Source of the DNA: CBDFKJ01 sp965248805
Lineage (GTDB): Bacteria > Pseudomonadota > Alphaproteobacteria > UBA6615
Direction of reading: 5' to 3'
NCBI GenBank assembly: GCA_965248805.1
Contig: CBDFKJ010000009.1
Location: 124,001 to 188,000, forward strand
DNA: 64,000 bases
The notes beneath the pieces are model-generated. The model did not search any database and was not told where the DNA came from. It was given only the letters and a program-made list of their open reading frames with translations. Shown here in pieces: positions 8,103 through 17,156 of the stretch (its first letter is position 1; each line of letters starts with the position of its first letter). The position numbers were made by a program, and so were the translations under genes.

Positions 8103-8846
8103 ATGCCGGTCCGCCGCCTGCGTCTCGCCGCTACCTTCAAAGGCGGCCGGCTCAGAGGCCGCGCCCCGCTTCGGCTTCGGCGCCGCCTGCCTCTCGCCGC
8201 TACCTTCACCGGCGCTGCGCTGACCGGCAGCGCCCCGCTTCGGCTGCGGCGCCGCCTGCGTCTCTCCGCCACCTTCAAAGGCGGCCGGCTCAGAGGCAGC
8301 GCCCCGCTGCGGCTGGTCCTGCCTCTCGCCGCCACCTTCACCGGCGCGGCGCTGACCGGTAGCGCCCTGGTGCGGCTGCTCCTGAAGTACCGTTACGACC
8401 GCGCCTTGCGCGCCAGCTCGCCGCTGGACCGGGTGCTCACCGCGCTGGAGATCCGCCATCCCGCGATCGTCGAGCCGGTGCGCGTGGTCAATCATACGGA
8501 AGATCTAACCATAGACGGCGAGCGCTACGTGGCCTTGCGCTTCGGCGCCCGGTTCGCCGACGACGTCGAGGGTCGGGTGCCGCGAGCCGAGCTGGTGATC
8601 GACAATATCGGCCGCGAACTCACGCAATGGATCGAGGCGGCCCAGGGCGGCGTCGGCGCCACCGTGCGCATCATGCAGGTGCTGGCCGATAAGCCGACGA
8701 CGCCCGAATGGGAGATGACCACGGACATCGCCCATATCCGTCTCGACCAGGAACGGGTCGTCGCCCGGCTCGGCTTCGACCCGCTGCTCGGCCGTGCCGC
8801 CGTGACGCTGCGCCACGATCCGCAGACCAGCCCGGGGCTGTTCTGA
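8103..8846 (+). CDS. Minor tail protein, DUF1833, with a four-unit repeat N-terminal extension
   Basis: A 247-residue protein. Residues 95-247 are a DUF1833 domain (phage minor tail protein in the lambda gpL position): SSPLDRVLTALEIRHPAIVEPVRVVN, then YVALRFGARFADDVEGRVPRA and the final DIAHIRLDQERVVARLGFDP. Residues 1-94 are quite different: four Arg/Leu-rich units of 21-23 residues alternating ATFKGGRLRG and ATFTGAALTG. The extension is unusual for the family, and its DNA is a 63-69 bp repeat. The next gene starts by overlap at 8846. Confidence 0.75.
   Translation: MPVRRLRLAATFKGGRLRGRAPLRLRRRLPLAATFTGAALTGSAPLRLRRRLRLSATFKGGRLRGSAPLRLVLPLAATFTGAALTGSALVRLLLKYRYDRALRASSPLDRVLTALEIRHPAIVEPVRVVNHTEDLTIDGERYVALRFGARFADDVEGRVPRAELVIDNIGRELTQWIEAAQGGVGATVRIMQVLADKPTTPEWEMTTDIAHIRLDQERVVARLGFDPLLGRAAVTLRHDPQTSPGLF
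8121..8384 (+). repeat. Four tandem 63-69 bp coding repeats (ABAB pattern)
   Basis: Units begin at 8121, 8190, 8259 and 8322. Units 1 and 3 encode ATFKGGRLRG and units 2 and 4 ATFTGAALTG, so the array looks like a duplicated pair. The DNA copies share long identical stretches such as CTTCAAAGGCGGCCGGCTCA. The spacing drops from 69 to 63 bp in the second pair, in whole codons, so the frame is kept. Confidence 0.85.
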
Positions 8847-9229
8847 TGCACTGGGCCGAAGCCTACGTCGGCCGTGCTTACGTCGAGGGCAGCTTCGACT
8901 GCGCGCACCTGGTGGCCGAGGTGCTGCGCGAACGGTTCGGGCGTGACATCGCGCTGCCGTCCCATGCCACGGGTGTCCGCGGCCGCGACGCCCAGATCGC
9001 CGCGCTCAAGGGCACGTTCGCCGCTGAGACCGTCACGCCCATAGAAGGCGACGCGGTTCTGATGCGCGCCGCCGGGCGCCGCCGCGGCCACCATATCGGC
9101 ATCTGGTGCGATATCGCCGGCACACCGCACGTGCTGCACTGCCTCAAGGGCATCGGCGCCTGCCTGCACCCGCTGCGGGCACTCGGCCGCCACCGCCTCG
9201 AAACGACAGGGGTTTACCGTTGGCTCTGA
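8846..9229 (+). CDS. NlpC/P60 tail-tip peptidase (lambda gpK-like)
   Basis: A 127-residue protein starting at the ATG that overlaps the DUF1833 gene. Cys19 in GSFDCAHLV is the expected nucleophile. His82/His83 in GHHIGIW and His95 or His98 in HVLHC fit the catalytic His and the polar third residue of NlpC/P60 cysteine peptidases. Such tail proteins cut peptidoglycan cross-links during DNA injection. The length is typical for stand-alone phage versions. Its end overlaps the TTG start of the tip protein. Confidence 0.85.
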   Translation: MHWAEAYVGRAYVEGSFDCAHLVAEVLRERFGRDIALPSHATGVRGRDAQIAALKGTFAAETVTPIEGDAVLMRAAGRRRGHHIGIWCDIAGTPHVLHCLKGIGACLHPLRALGRHRLETTGVYRWL

Positions 9230-11661
9230 GCACCGGCTCGCGCCGAGGCGTTGCGCCTGATCCGGGTTTCGTTGCGGCGGGGCAAAGCCCCGTTGCACGA
9301 CCGGTGCATCGGCCCTGCACGGCGCTTGCACGGCACGGCGGGATCACCGCCGATCTGTGGCCGCACCCGCTGACCGCCGAGCGCCGCGAGATCCGCATTC
9401 GCGCGCTCGCGCCCGGCGCCACGCTGGCCGATCTGATCGCCGCCGAATGGCCCGCGGGCGACATTGCCGCGGCCGTCAACGGCCGGCCGGTGCCGCGCGA
9501 GGCCTGGCGCGCCACGGTGCTTGCCGAAGGTGACATCGTTACGCTCCGCGCCGCCATGCACGACGGCGATGATTCCGATCCCCTGCGCACGATGCTCCAG
9601 CTCGCCATCGTGGTGGCCTCGATCGCGCTCCCCCATCTGGCGCCGGCGGGCTGGGGGCTTTTGACCGCGGCCGGCGGACTCAGCGTCCAGGGTGCGCTCG
9701 TCAGCGGCGCCATCAGCCTCGTCGGCGGTCTGATCGTCAATGCTCTCGTTCCGCCGCGCCTGCCCAGGGCGCCCGACGCCGGCACCGCGGCGGCGGCGGC
9801 CGAGCCGGTCTACTCGCTCGCCGGCGGCGCCAACCGGGCGCGCCTCTACGGTCCGCTGCTCCTGGTGCTCGGCACCCACCGCGTCTTTCCCGACTTGGGC
9901 GCCGCCGAGTACACCGAGTTCTCCGGCGACGACCAGTACCTGAACCAGATCTTCCACTTCGGCCTCGGCGCGCTCGACATAAGCGAGCGCAAGATCGGCG
10001 ACACGCCGCTCGGCAACTTCGATGAAGTGGAGACCGAGTTCGGCGATGCGCAGGGACGGGTGACGCTGGTCGCCGGCAACGTCGACAGCGAAGCCGGCGC
10101 CGCGCTCGACGACACCGGCTGGGTCGAGCGCACAACGGCCGCCGGCACCAAGCGGATCGGCATCGATCTCGCCGGGACGCTGTTCCGGGTCTCCGATCAG
10201 GGCGGCGCTACGCGCCACACCGTCACCGTCGAGATCGAGTACTGGCCGCAAGGCAACGAGAGCCTGAAGACAAGCCACACCGTCACCCTGTCGAACGGCG
10301 ACACCACGCCCTACCGCAAGACGCTCGTCTACGGTCATGCCGCGGCCGGCACCTGGACCGTGCGCGTGCGCCGCACGAGCGCGCCCTCATCGAGCGAGCG
10401 CATCCATGACGCCATCACCTGGACGGCGCTCAGATCCTACCAGCCCGACACCGGCGACTATGCCGGCCAGACCCGGCTGGCGCTGAAGATCCGCGCCTCG
10501 GGCCAGCTCTCAGGCCGCCTCGATCGGCTGTCGGCGACGGTCGGGCAGAAGATCCCGGTCTGGGACGGAACCCAATGGAGCGCGCCGCAGGTCTCCGGCA
10601 ATCCCGCCTGGCTGTTCCGCTGGTATGCCCGCGGCATCCATATCGCAGGCAAGCCGGTCGCCGGCGCCGGTCTCGCCGAAACCCGCATCGACGACGAGAC
10701 CATCAAGGCCTGGGGCGCCTGGTGCGACGCGCAGGGACTGCGCTGCGACTACGTCATCGACCGCCGGACCACCCATGCCGAGGTGCTGACGCTGATCGCC
10801 CAGTGCGGGCGCGCCAATCCGAGTTGGCAGAGCGGCCGCCTCGGCGTGGTGTGGGATGAGGCGGACAAGCCCGCGACCGCCCTGATCACGCCCGGCAACA
10901 TCGTCGCCGGGAGCTTCGAGATCGACTACGCCGGCGGCCAGACGGCCGGCGAGATCGCCTGCCGCTACATCGACCCCGATCTCGATTGGCAATACAACAC
11001 CGTGCGCCGGGCGGTCCCCCGAGCCGCGCCCGGTGGCCATACCGCGACCCTGACGCTGGCCGGCGTCACCTCGCGCAGCCAGGCCGCGGCCGAATGCAAC
11101 CTCCAGGCCGCGCGCCAGCTCTACCACCGCCGCCGTCTCAAGTGGGAGATGGGCGCCGAGGGCCTGGCCGTCGCCCGCGGCGATGTCGTTCACCTGACCG
11201 ACGCCCTGATCGACGGCGGCGTCGCCGGGCGGCTCACGGGCGGCACTGCAGACCGCCTCCGGCTCAACCGGCCCGTCACCCTCTCCGGCGCCGACGACTA
11301 CCTGCTATTGCGCCTGCCCGACGGCACACTCCACAATACCGCCGTCAACCATCCGGACGGCGGCGCCGGCGAGACCGATACCCTGGTGCTCGCCGAACCG
11401 TTGACGGACGCGCCCGATACCCTCGGCGCCCTCGGCGCCAGCCCGCTCGATACGCTGTGGCGGTTCTACCCCGGCGACGCGCCGCCGGCTCGGGTGCGCA
11501 TCGTCGCCATGGAGCCCACCGCCGAGGGTCGCGTGCGCATCGAGGCCATCGACGAGGTCGAGGCCTATTACCGCGCCGCCACGAGCGATCTGACGGTGCC
11601 GTTGCCGATGGTCGGGCGCGCCCGCCCCGGGTGCTGCACATCGCGCTCTCCGAGACCCTGA
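9220..11661 (+). pseudogene. TipJ-type host specificity protein, N-terminal part (frame broken near 11625)
   Basis: 813 codons from TTG 9220, which overlaps the NlpC/P60 gene. An N-terminal ubiquitin-like segment (LTAERREIRIRALAPGATLADL, residues 45-110) is followed by two hydrophobic helices (residues 125-180) and the J-protein body with VYSLAGGANRARLYGPLLLVLG and RWYARGIHIAG motifs, characteristic of lambda gpJ/TipJ central tail fibre proteins. The frame ends abnormally after MVGRARPG with CCTSRSPRP, while the expected continuation (PPRVLHIALSETL) lies one frame back in a C/G run at 11618-11632. One lost base, or a -1 frameshift, would restore a protein of about 1240 residues. Confidence 0.8.
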
Positions 11662-12917
11662 TCCGCATCGGCAACAGCTTTGCCGTCGAGGTCGCCGCTG
11701 CGCTCACCGTCGCCGGCGACTGGCGCGGCGGCATCGTCCGCGCAGCGCTCGACGGCGGCCCGTTGCAGACAGTGGACAGGCTGATCGACGGCGCCACCGA
11801 AGCCTCGTGGCGCGTGCCGCCGTCGGGCAGGCTCACGATCACCGTCATTCCCGGCACCGAGGCAGCGCCCGCCGGCGCGCCGTTCACCGTCGATTACACT
11901 ATCCGCGGCAAGCTGGCGCCGCCGGGCAATGTCGCCGACTTCCTGGTCGATGCCCTGGGCGACGGCACACGGCGCTTCCGCTGGACCCCGCCGGCCGATC
12001 CCGATCTCGCCGGCTACCGCATCCGCCACGCCGAGGCGGTCGTCGGCGCCGCGGCGCCCGCCTGGGACGCCATGACGCCGCTGCATAACGGGTTGCTCAC
12101 CTCGTCGCCCCACGAGACCGTCGATCCCGGCGCCGGCCGCTGGACCTTCGCCATCCGCGCCGAGGACACCTCGGGCCTGCTCTCGGCCGCGGCCGCCGTC
12201 ATCATCGCCGAGCTGCCCGATCCCCGCCTCGGCGACGCCTTCCTGTGGGAATGCCCTTCCGCCCGCGGCTGGCCCGGCACCATCGAGAGCGCCGTGCGCT
12301 CCGACGACGGCCGGGACGCGCTGGAGGGCGCCGGCGCCTACACCTGGGCCGACCTTGCCACCTGGGACGCCTGGACCTCGTGGGCGCTTGGCGACGGCGA
12401 CGACGGCGCCACCGCCATGACCTACACCACCGAGGCCATCGACATCGGCGCCGAGGTGCCGTTCTCGATCGCCTGGGAGGCCGAGACGGCCGGAAACGTG
12501 ACGCTGCAGTACCGCACCGCCGACACCGCTTCCGGGCTGGCCACCGCCACCTGGCAGGATAACGCGACGGCCATGCTCATGACCGCGCGCCACCTGCAGC
12601 TGCGCTGGCAACTGACCGGCGACGGCGCAACCATGCTTAGCCTCGACCACCTCTGCTACACCCTGCTCGGCACCGCCGCCGAGCAGAAGTTCCTCGACGC
12701 CGACACCAGCGACTGGGGCGGTTCGGCGAGCGGCGGGCGCGAGGTGCCGACCACGCTCGCGCGCGTCACCGATATCGACCTCACCCTGCAATCGGTCGGC
12801 GCCGGCTGGTCGTGGGTGCTCGACAACAAGAACGATCCCACCCGCATCAAGATCTTCGACGGCAGCGGCAATGCCGCCGACGCCACCGTCGACGCCGTCC
12901 TGCACGGCATCGCCTGA
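11631..12917 (+). pseudogene. TipJ-type host specificity protein, C-terminal part
   Basis: Continuation of the tip protein in the -1 frame; a GTG at 11631 could start it but has no ribosome site. Residues encoded at 11880-12210 form a fibronectin-III-like domain (LAPPGNVADFLVD, then WTPPADPDLAGYRIRHA and WTFAIRAEDTSGL). Residues from 12240 on are a beta-rich receptor-binding-type region with repeated Trp/Asp motifs. In related phages both parts are one polypeptide. Whether the break is genetic, programmed or an assembly error cannot be told here. Confidence 0.75.
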
Positions 12918-12942
12918 CGCTCAAACGAAGGAGAGAGGCTCC

Positions 12943-13611
12943 ATGGCTTGGCCCACCGACGACCTCGCCACCGACCACTTCGATGCCGGCGCCGACAGCC
13001 CGGCCGACGCCCGGCCCGTGCTCAAGCGGGTGATCGACTACCTCAAGGCGATTATCGCGGCGCTGGGTGTCGCAGGCGGCATCTGCGAGCTCAACGCCAA
13101 CGCCAAGGTGCCCGACGGTCGCATCGGCCGCGGCGCCGCCGACGGCGTCGCGCCCCTCGACGCAGCGGGCAAGCTGCCCGTCACCCACCTGCCGGACGCC
13201 ACCACCGACGCCGCCGGCGCCGTGCCGCTCGCAACCGATGCCGAGGCCGAGAACGCCTCCGGGACCGGCGTCCTCCAGGCCCGCCAGATCGCACTGCGCG
13301 CCGCGACCACAGGCCGGGCCGGCGCCGCCGAGCTTGCCACGGCCGCGGAAGCGCTCTCCGGACAAGACCAGACGCGCGCCATGACGCCCGCCGGCACCAA
13401 GGCGGCCATCGACGCCGCCATCGCCAACGTGCCCGGCGGTATTACAAGCGTCCTTATCGCGAACACGACCGGCCCCAACCAGGGACAAGGCAGCATTCTT
13501 GTTAAAACGACATACGCGCTCCAAAGAAGCGTCAGTGGCGGAACCGTCACCGTCACCTTGGTCAAGACCGAGCACTATGAAGAGGAACAGGAAGAACCCG
13601 AGGAAAACTGA
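12943..13611 (+). CDS. Phage tail fibre protein
   Basis: A 222-residue protein with a strong ribosome site (AAGGAGAGAGG) before ATG 12943. Residues 1-45 (DDLATDHFDAGADSPADAR then VIDYLKAIIAALG) are the typical tail fibre start. GICELNANAKVPDGRIGRG and the TTGRAGAAELATAAEALSG and TRAMTPAGTKAAIDAAI segments are classic side-fibre repeats. The acidic end (EHYEEEQEEPEEN) is unusual. After the stop the same frame stays open to 13707 (LLLRLLGGIGKKTDAIERIVAG), probably a remnant of a longer fibre end or a lost small gene. Confidence 0.8.
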   Translation: MAWPTDDLATDHFDAGADSPADARPVLKRVIDYLKAIIAALGVAGGICELNANAKVPDGRIGRGAADGVAPLDAAGKLPVTHLPDATTDAAGAVPLATDAEAENASGTGVLQARQIALRAATTGRAGAAELATAAEALSGQDQTRAMTPAGTKAAIDAAIANVPGGITSVLIANTTGPNQGQGSILVKTTYALQRSVSGGTVTVTLVKTEHYEEEQEEPEEN

Positions 13612-13756
13612 TACGCCGTCAGGGGCGCCCTACTGCTTCGGCTCCTCGGCGGGATCGGCAAGAAGACCGACGCAATCGAGCGCATCGTGGCAGGCGTGGC
13701 CAAGTGACCGGAATAACTGGTTGCGCGTGGCCGCAACATGGTTTAGCCAAGTTGGC

Positions 13757-14305
13757 ATGGTGAATTTACGAGCGCTCATCACCGTTGCGGCCTTGTTGGT
13801 TGGCTCATCCTGTGCCGCGCCGCCGACATCCTCACCGCGGATAACTACGCTCAGCACGTTCGATCCAGCGGCTTCTGCCTACATTAACGAAAAGGGTGAA
13901 AACGCGATCCGTGGCGCGGCATTCCTACGGACGAGGAGCGGCGGTGTCATCACATGCGCTGGACAGGAAGCGCGGCTCTTTCCGCGCACTGCGTACGTCG
14001 AAGAGCGGTTCATGAACCTGTACGGCGCAGTCGACCAGCCCGCTCAGCTGTTATTTCAAGAAGGCCGCTTCCCCGATTCGTTGGACAGTCCAGACCCTCG
14101 GGCCGCGCAGTTTAATCGGCGTACCGTTTGCGATACCCGAGGACAACTAGAATTCACCGATGTAGCTGACGGAGATTATTTTGTCTTGGCGCGGGTATGG
14201 TGGACTATCGGTGGAATCCGAGAGGGCGGCACGTTGTTAGCGCCCATCAGCGTGAACGGTGGAGAGACGCTGGACATAGTTTTAGGATTCCCATCGGAGA
14301 CTTAG
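13757..14305 (+). CDS. Prophage-associated lipoprotein with carboxypeptidase-regulatory-like fold (tentative)
   Basis: A 182-residue protein from ATG 13757. The longer open frame upstream overlaps the fibre gene and lacks coding character. Residues 1-20 are a lipoprotein signal peptide (LITVAALLVGSSC, lipid Cys at about 19). The mature part has NAIRGAAFLRTRSGGVITCAGQ, then LFPRTAYVEERF and LEFTDVADGDYFVLARVWW, the pattern of small beta-sandwich carboxypeptidase-regulatory-like lipoproteins. AT content is higher than in the phage genes, suggesting a separately acquired cargo (moron) gene. A role in surface modification or superinfection exclusion is speculation. Confidence 0.6.
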   Translation: MVNLRALITVAALLVGSSCAAPPTSSPRITTLSTFDPAASAYINEKGENAIRGAAFLRTRSGGVITCAGQEARLFPRTAYVEERFMNLYGAVDQPAQLLFQEGRFPDSLDSPDPRAAQFNRRTVCDTRGQLEFTDVADGDYFVLARVWWTIGGIREGGTLLAPISVNGGETLDIVLGFPSET

Positions 14306-14680
14306 GGCGTCTCGGAATACTTTACCGGCCCTAACGTCACTCCAAGTCGCAATCTCACACCGCAGGAATGATGACGACGTACCAGTTGGGCTGGCAGCGA
14401 GTCATTGCGTCGGATGCTGCCGGCCTTCGGCAGCTTGGGGTCGTTCCAGCGCCGATCGAGCTGCGACTAGTCAAAAACGCTTCGCGGATATCAATTATCG
14501 AATGATCTGGCGACGGAATGTAAATGACAATCTTGCATGGGTGCGGGGCGGTGTCTGAAAAGCTCAACCGCTTCAATGGGTACTTGAAACCCCGCACCTT
14601 GGGATATGTGGTTGAAACGACGCGAAAAATCTAGTTCTCCTCGGGGTGGCCCAATTTCTTTGCCGCCGGGCGAACCGGCG
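14306..14680. other. Prophage/chromosome junction region without a clear gene
   Basis: 375 bases, lower in GC than the surroundings. A small frame at 14368-14505 (+, 45 codons, opening MMTTYQLGWQRVIASDAAG, with AGGA upstream) is possible but unsupported. No tRNA, integrase or obvious attachment repeat is seen, so the right boundary of the prophage cannot be fixed here. Confidence 0.5.
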
Positions 14681-15298
14681 TTAACGCAGGAAATCGCTCA
14701 GATAGACCGGAATGTCGTTTTCGAGTTGGGCGCTCAATTCGCTCAGCAGCGTCTCGGTCATGGCGAACCACACGGCATCGCGCTGATTGAGCGTGATGTT
14801 CTCCGCCACCGTGCGGGCATGATTAACATTGGCGGCGGTAACCGCCCGGGTGACACCCTCGCGTTCGATGCTGAGCTGAACCGACAACACGGCGTCGTAA
14901 CGCTCCGACTGGTCTATGGTGAAGGCGCCGCGGACGCCGGCCTGCGGCGTCAGGCGCGTTTCGATGACGCTGGCGTCGGTGATCGTGAACCTGGCGGTAC
15001 CGCTGGTGCCGGCGGTGACCAGCCGATCGCGCGCCCAGCGCTCTGCCGCTTCAAGCGGCGATACCGGAAACAGATGCTCGACGTTCGGGCTGCGTGCCGG
15101 TGGCAGATAAGCGGGCACGATCTCGATCGCCGCGACGTCCAGGTTGAAGGCGCCCATATGGGCGAACGATAGATCGGCGAATACCGCCCGCGGCGGCGCG
15201 TCCTGACAGCCCGCGAGCGCCAGCGCGACCGCGCATAGCGCACCGGTCCAAGTCCCGTCGCGGCGAGGTATCACCCGCTCAGTTGCCGAGGATGGCAT
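14681..15298 (-). CDS. Outer-membrane-type lipoprotein of unknown function
   Basis: A 205-residue protein, last gene of the leftward argD-argF-hslO operon; its N terminus overlaps hslO by about 20 bp, so a slightly later start is possible. Residues 18-31 carry a lipobox (ALALAGC) after a hydrophobic stretch. The mature domain has FNLDVAAIEIVPAYLPP, WARDRLVTAGTSGTARFTITDASVIE and a final LSEFLR-like helix. The pattern of strands matches small DUF-type lipoproteins found beside hslO in related alphaproteobacteria. The function is unknown. Confidence 0.65.
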   Translation of the reverse strand: MPSSATERVIPRRDGTWTGALCAVALALAGCQDAPPRAVFADLSFAHMGAFNLDVAAIEIVPAYLPPARSPNVEHLFPVSPLEAAERWARDRLVTAGTSGTARFTITDASVIETRLTPQAGVRGAFTIDQSERYDAVLSVQLSIEREGVTRAVTAANVNHARTVAENITLNQRDAVWFAMTETLLSELSAQLENDIPVYLSDFLR

Positions 15299-16229
15299 CG
15301 ATCTGTGCTTCGTCGAAAGTGTGCGTGGCGCTGCAAAACTGGCAGGTCACGACAACCCGCCCATCGACCCACATGTCGTCAAGCTCACCGCGCGGTATGC
15401 GGCGCAGAACGCTTTCCGCCTTGGTCCGCGAACACCGGCACCCTTGCATCAACTTGCGCGGCGTGGTGACCCGCACGCCCAATTGGTTGAACAGGCGATA
15501 GAGCAGCCGCAGCGGATCGAGTTGCGGATCCAGCATTTCGGCGATCGGGTCGGTGGCCATCAGCATCATCGCCTGGCGCCATGGCTCCTCGGAGTCGTCG
15601 GAGGCCAGAGCCGGCGCGTTCGCCTCCGGCAGCCGCTGCAATACCAGCGCGCAGGCGCGCCAGCGCGTTTTGCTGGCCCGCCCAGCGGCCAGAATCAACG
15701 CCGAGTCCAACTGCTCCGATTGCCGAAAGTAGTGTCGCGCGCAGTCGGCGAGGCTGTTACCCGTCAGATCGACGATGCCCTGATAGCGTTCGGCCTTGGG
15801 CGCCTGGTCGACAGTGAAGGCCAGGTGACCGCGGCCAAGCAGATCGGTGAACGATGGCGTCCCGGTCGCCGCGATGACGGGCGCGAGCTTTTCGGCATTG
15901 AACTGAGCGTAGCCACGCATCTTGCCGGCGTTGGTCACGTCGGCCACCAGCAGCGAGACCGGGCCGTCACTGCGGGTCTGCATGCTGAAGATACCGGCGA
16001 ACTTCAGCGAGGCCGCGAGCGCAGCCGTTAGCGCCAGCGCCTCAGCCAACAAGGCCGCCAACGGCTCCGGATAGTCGTGGCGGTTGAGGATCGTGTTCAC
16101 CAGCGGTCCGAGACGCACCAAGCGGCCGCTGATGCGCGGCCCGGCGTCGCCCGGCGCGCCCAGGTTGAATGGCTGGACCAAGTCGTCGCCCAACCTTGCT
16201 ACCGACGTTTCGATCTGCGCTTCAATCAT
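15279..16229 (-). CDS. hslO: Redox-regulated chaperone Hsp33
   Basis: A 316-residue protein read from the ATG at 16229 (MIEAQ), which overlaps the argF stop by 8 bp; a longer start at 16250 is less likely. Hsp33 is a cytosolic holdase switched on by oxidative unfolding. The N-terminal domain shows RLGPLVNTILNRHDYPEPL and MRGYAQFNAEKLAP. The C-terminal redox switch has CRC (in GCRCSRTKAES) and CQFC (in VVTCQFCSATH), the four zinc-binding cysteines. The gene follows argD-argF in the same orientation, an order repeatedly seen in Rhodospirillales-type genomes. Confidence 0.93.
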   Translation of the reverse strand: MIEAQIETSVARLGDDLVQPFNLGAPGDAGPRISGRLVRLGPLVNTILNRHDYPEPLAALLAEALALTAALAASLKFAGIFSMQTRSDGPVSLLVADVTNAGKMRGYAQFNAEKLAPVIAATGTPSFTDLLGRGHLAFTVDQAPKAERYQGIVDLTGNSLADCARHYFRQSEQLDSALILAAGRASKTRWRACALVLQRLPEANAPALASDDSEEPWRQAMMLMATDPIAEMLDPQLDPLRLLYRLFNQLGVRVTTPRKLMQGCRCSRTKAESVLRRIPRGELDDMWVDGRVVVTCQFCSATHTFDEAQIDAILGN

Positions 16230-17142
16230 CGGCAAACTCGCCAAGCACACTCCAGTGCAGGATAGCCTTCTGCGCGTGGAGGCGGTTCTCCGCCTCGTCC
16301 CACACCACCGACTGCGCGCCGTCGATCACCTCGGCGCTCACCTCCTCGCCGCGATGGGCGGGCAGGCAATGCATGAATATGGCGTCGGGCGCCGCCATTT
16401 CCATAAGCCGCGCATCGACGCGGAAGGGCGTGAGTAAAGCTTGCCGGCGCTCGCGCTCGGCGTCGCCCATCGACACCCAGGTGTCGGTGATGACGCACGC
16501 CGCCCCGCGCACCGCCGCGTCGGGATCGTCCGCCAGAGTCAGCCGGCCGCCGTGCTTGCGCGCCCAGTCGACGACGTCTTGCGCCGGGCGCAACGGCGCG
16601 GGCGTCGCCATGCGCAACTCGAACCCGAACAGAACCGATGCATGGATCCAGCTGGCCGCCGTGTTGTTGCCGTCGCCGCACCAGGCGACGGTACGGTCGG
16701 CGATGCGTCCGCGATGCTCCTCGAATGTCAACACGTCGGCCATCAACTGGCACGGGTGCGAGAAGTCGGAAAGGCCGTTGATCACGGGTACCGAAGCGAA
16801 CGCCGCCATCTCCTCGAGCTTCTCCGGCGCATCGGTGCGTAGCATGATCACGTCGACATAGCGTGACAGCACGCGCGCCGTGTCGGCGATCGTTTCGCCG
16901 CGCCCGAGATGGTTGCTGCCAGTGTCCAGGACCACAACGTCACCACCCGACTGCCGCATCGCCATCTCGAAGGACACGCGGGTCCGCGTGCTGGGCTTCT
17001 CGAAGATCATCGCCAAGGCCTTGCCGGCAAGCGGCCGGTCTGTCGCGCGGCCGCGCTTCAATGCGGCGGCCGAATTCAGCAGCCGCCGCAGCGTCGCCGG
17101 CGCGAATCGGTCCAGATCGATGAAATGGCGCGGCGCTTCCAT
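16222..17142 (-). CDS. argF: Ornithine carbamoyltransferase
   Basis: A 306-residue enzyme converting ornithine and carbamoyl phosphate to citrulline in arginine synthesis. The start at 17142 (MEAPRHFIDL) is chosen because the open frame upstream overlaps argD antisense-like sequence with no homology character. Signatures: FEKPSTRTRVSFE (carbamoyl phosphate site, residues 48-60), HPCQ near residue 127, DTWVSMGD near 230 (ornithine-binding SMG loop) and HCLPAHRGEEV near 267. It begins 14 bp after argD ends, so both are co-transcribed. Confidence 0.95.
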   Translation of the reverse strand: MEAPRHFIDLDRFAPATLRRLLNSAAALKRGRATDRPLAGKALAMIFEKPSTRTRVSFEMAMRQSGGDVVVLDTGSNHLGRGETIADTARVLSRYVDVIMLRTDAPEKLEEMAAFASVPVINGLSDFSHPCQLMADVLTFEEHRGRIADRTVAWCGDGNNTAASWIHASVLFGFELRMATPAPLRPAQDVVDWARKHGGRLTLADDPDAAVRGAACVITDTWVSMGDAERERRQALLTPFRVDARLMEMAAPDAIFMHCLPAHRGEEVSAEVIDGAQSVVWDEAENRLHAQKAILHWSVLGEFADD

Positions 17143-17156
17143 GGGTGCGAAAGGAC

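Larger units (their letters stand above)
1..14305 (+). mobile_element. Prophage late region (Mu-like head, lambda-like siphovirus tail), left part off window
   Basis: A continuous rightward run of virion genes in the order capsid cement, major capsid, head completion, tail tube, chaperone, tape measure, minor tail, NlpC/P60, TipJ, fibre. Most neighbours overlap by four bases (ATGA or GTGA), as in phage late operons. No terminase, portal, integrase/transposase or lysis gene is in view, so the left half lies outside the window. The right end is not marked by a recognisable attachment site. The last phage-like gene ends near 13611 and an associated lipoprotein ends at 14305. The TipJ frameshift suggests decay, or a sequence error in an otherwise complete module. 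Confidence 0.9.

Noticed and set aside
13612..13707. Stop-codon readthrough extension of the tail fibre
   Set aside because: The frame after the TGA is open for 31 codons, but there is no readthrough context or conserved domain; more likely a remnant.
16222..17142. N-acetylornithine carbamoyltransferase instead of ArgF
   Set aside because: The SMG loop and the STRTRVSF/HCLP wording follow ordinary ornithine carbamoyltransferases, and argD is adjacent.
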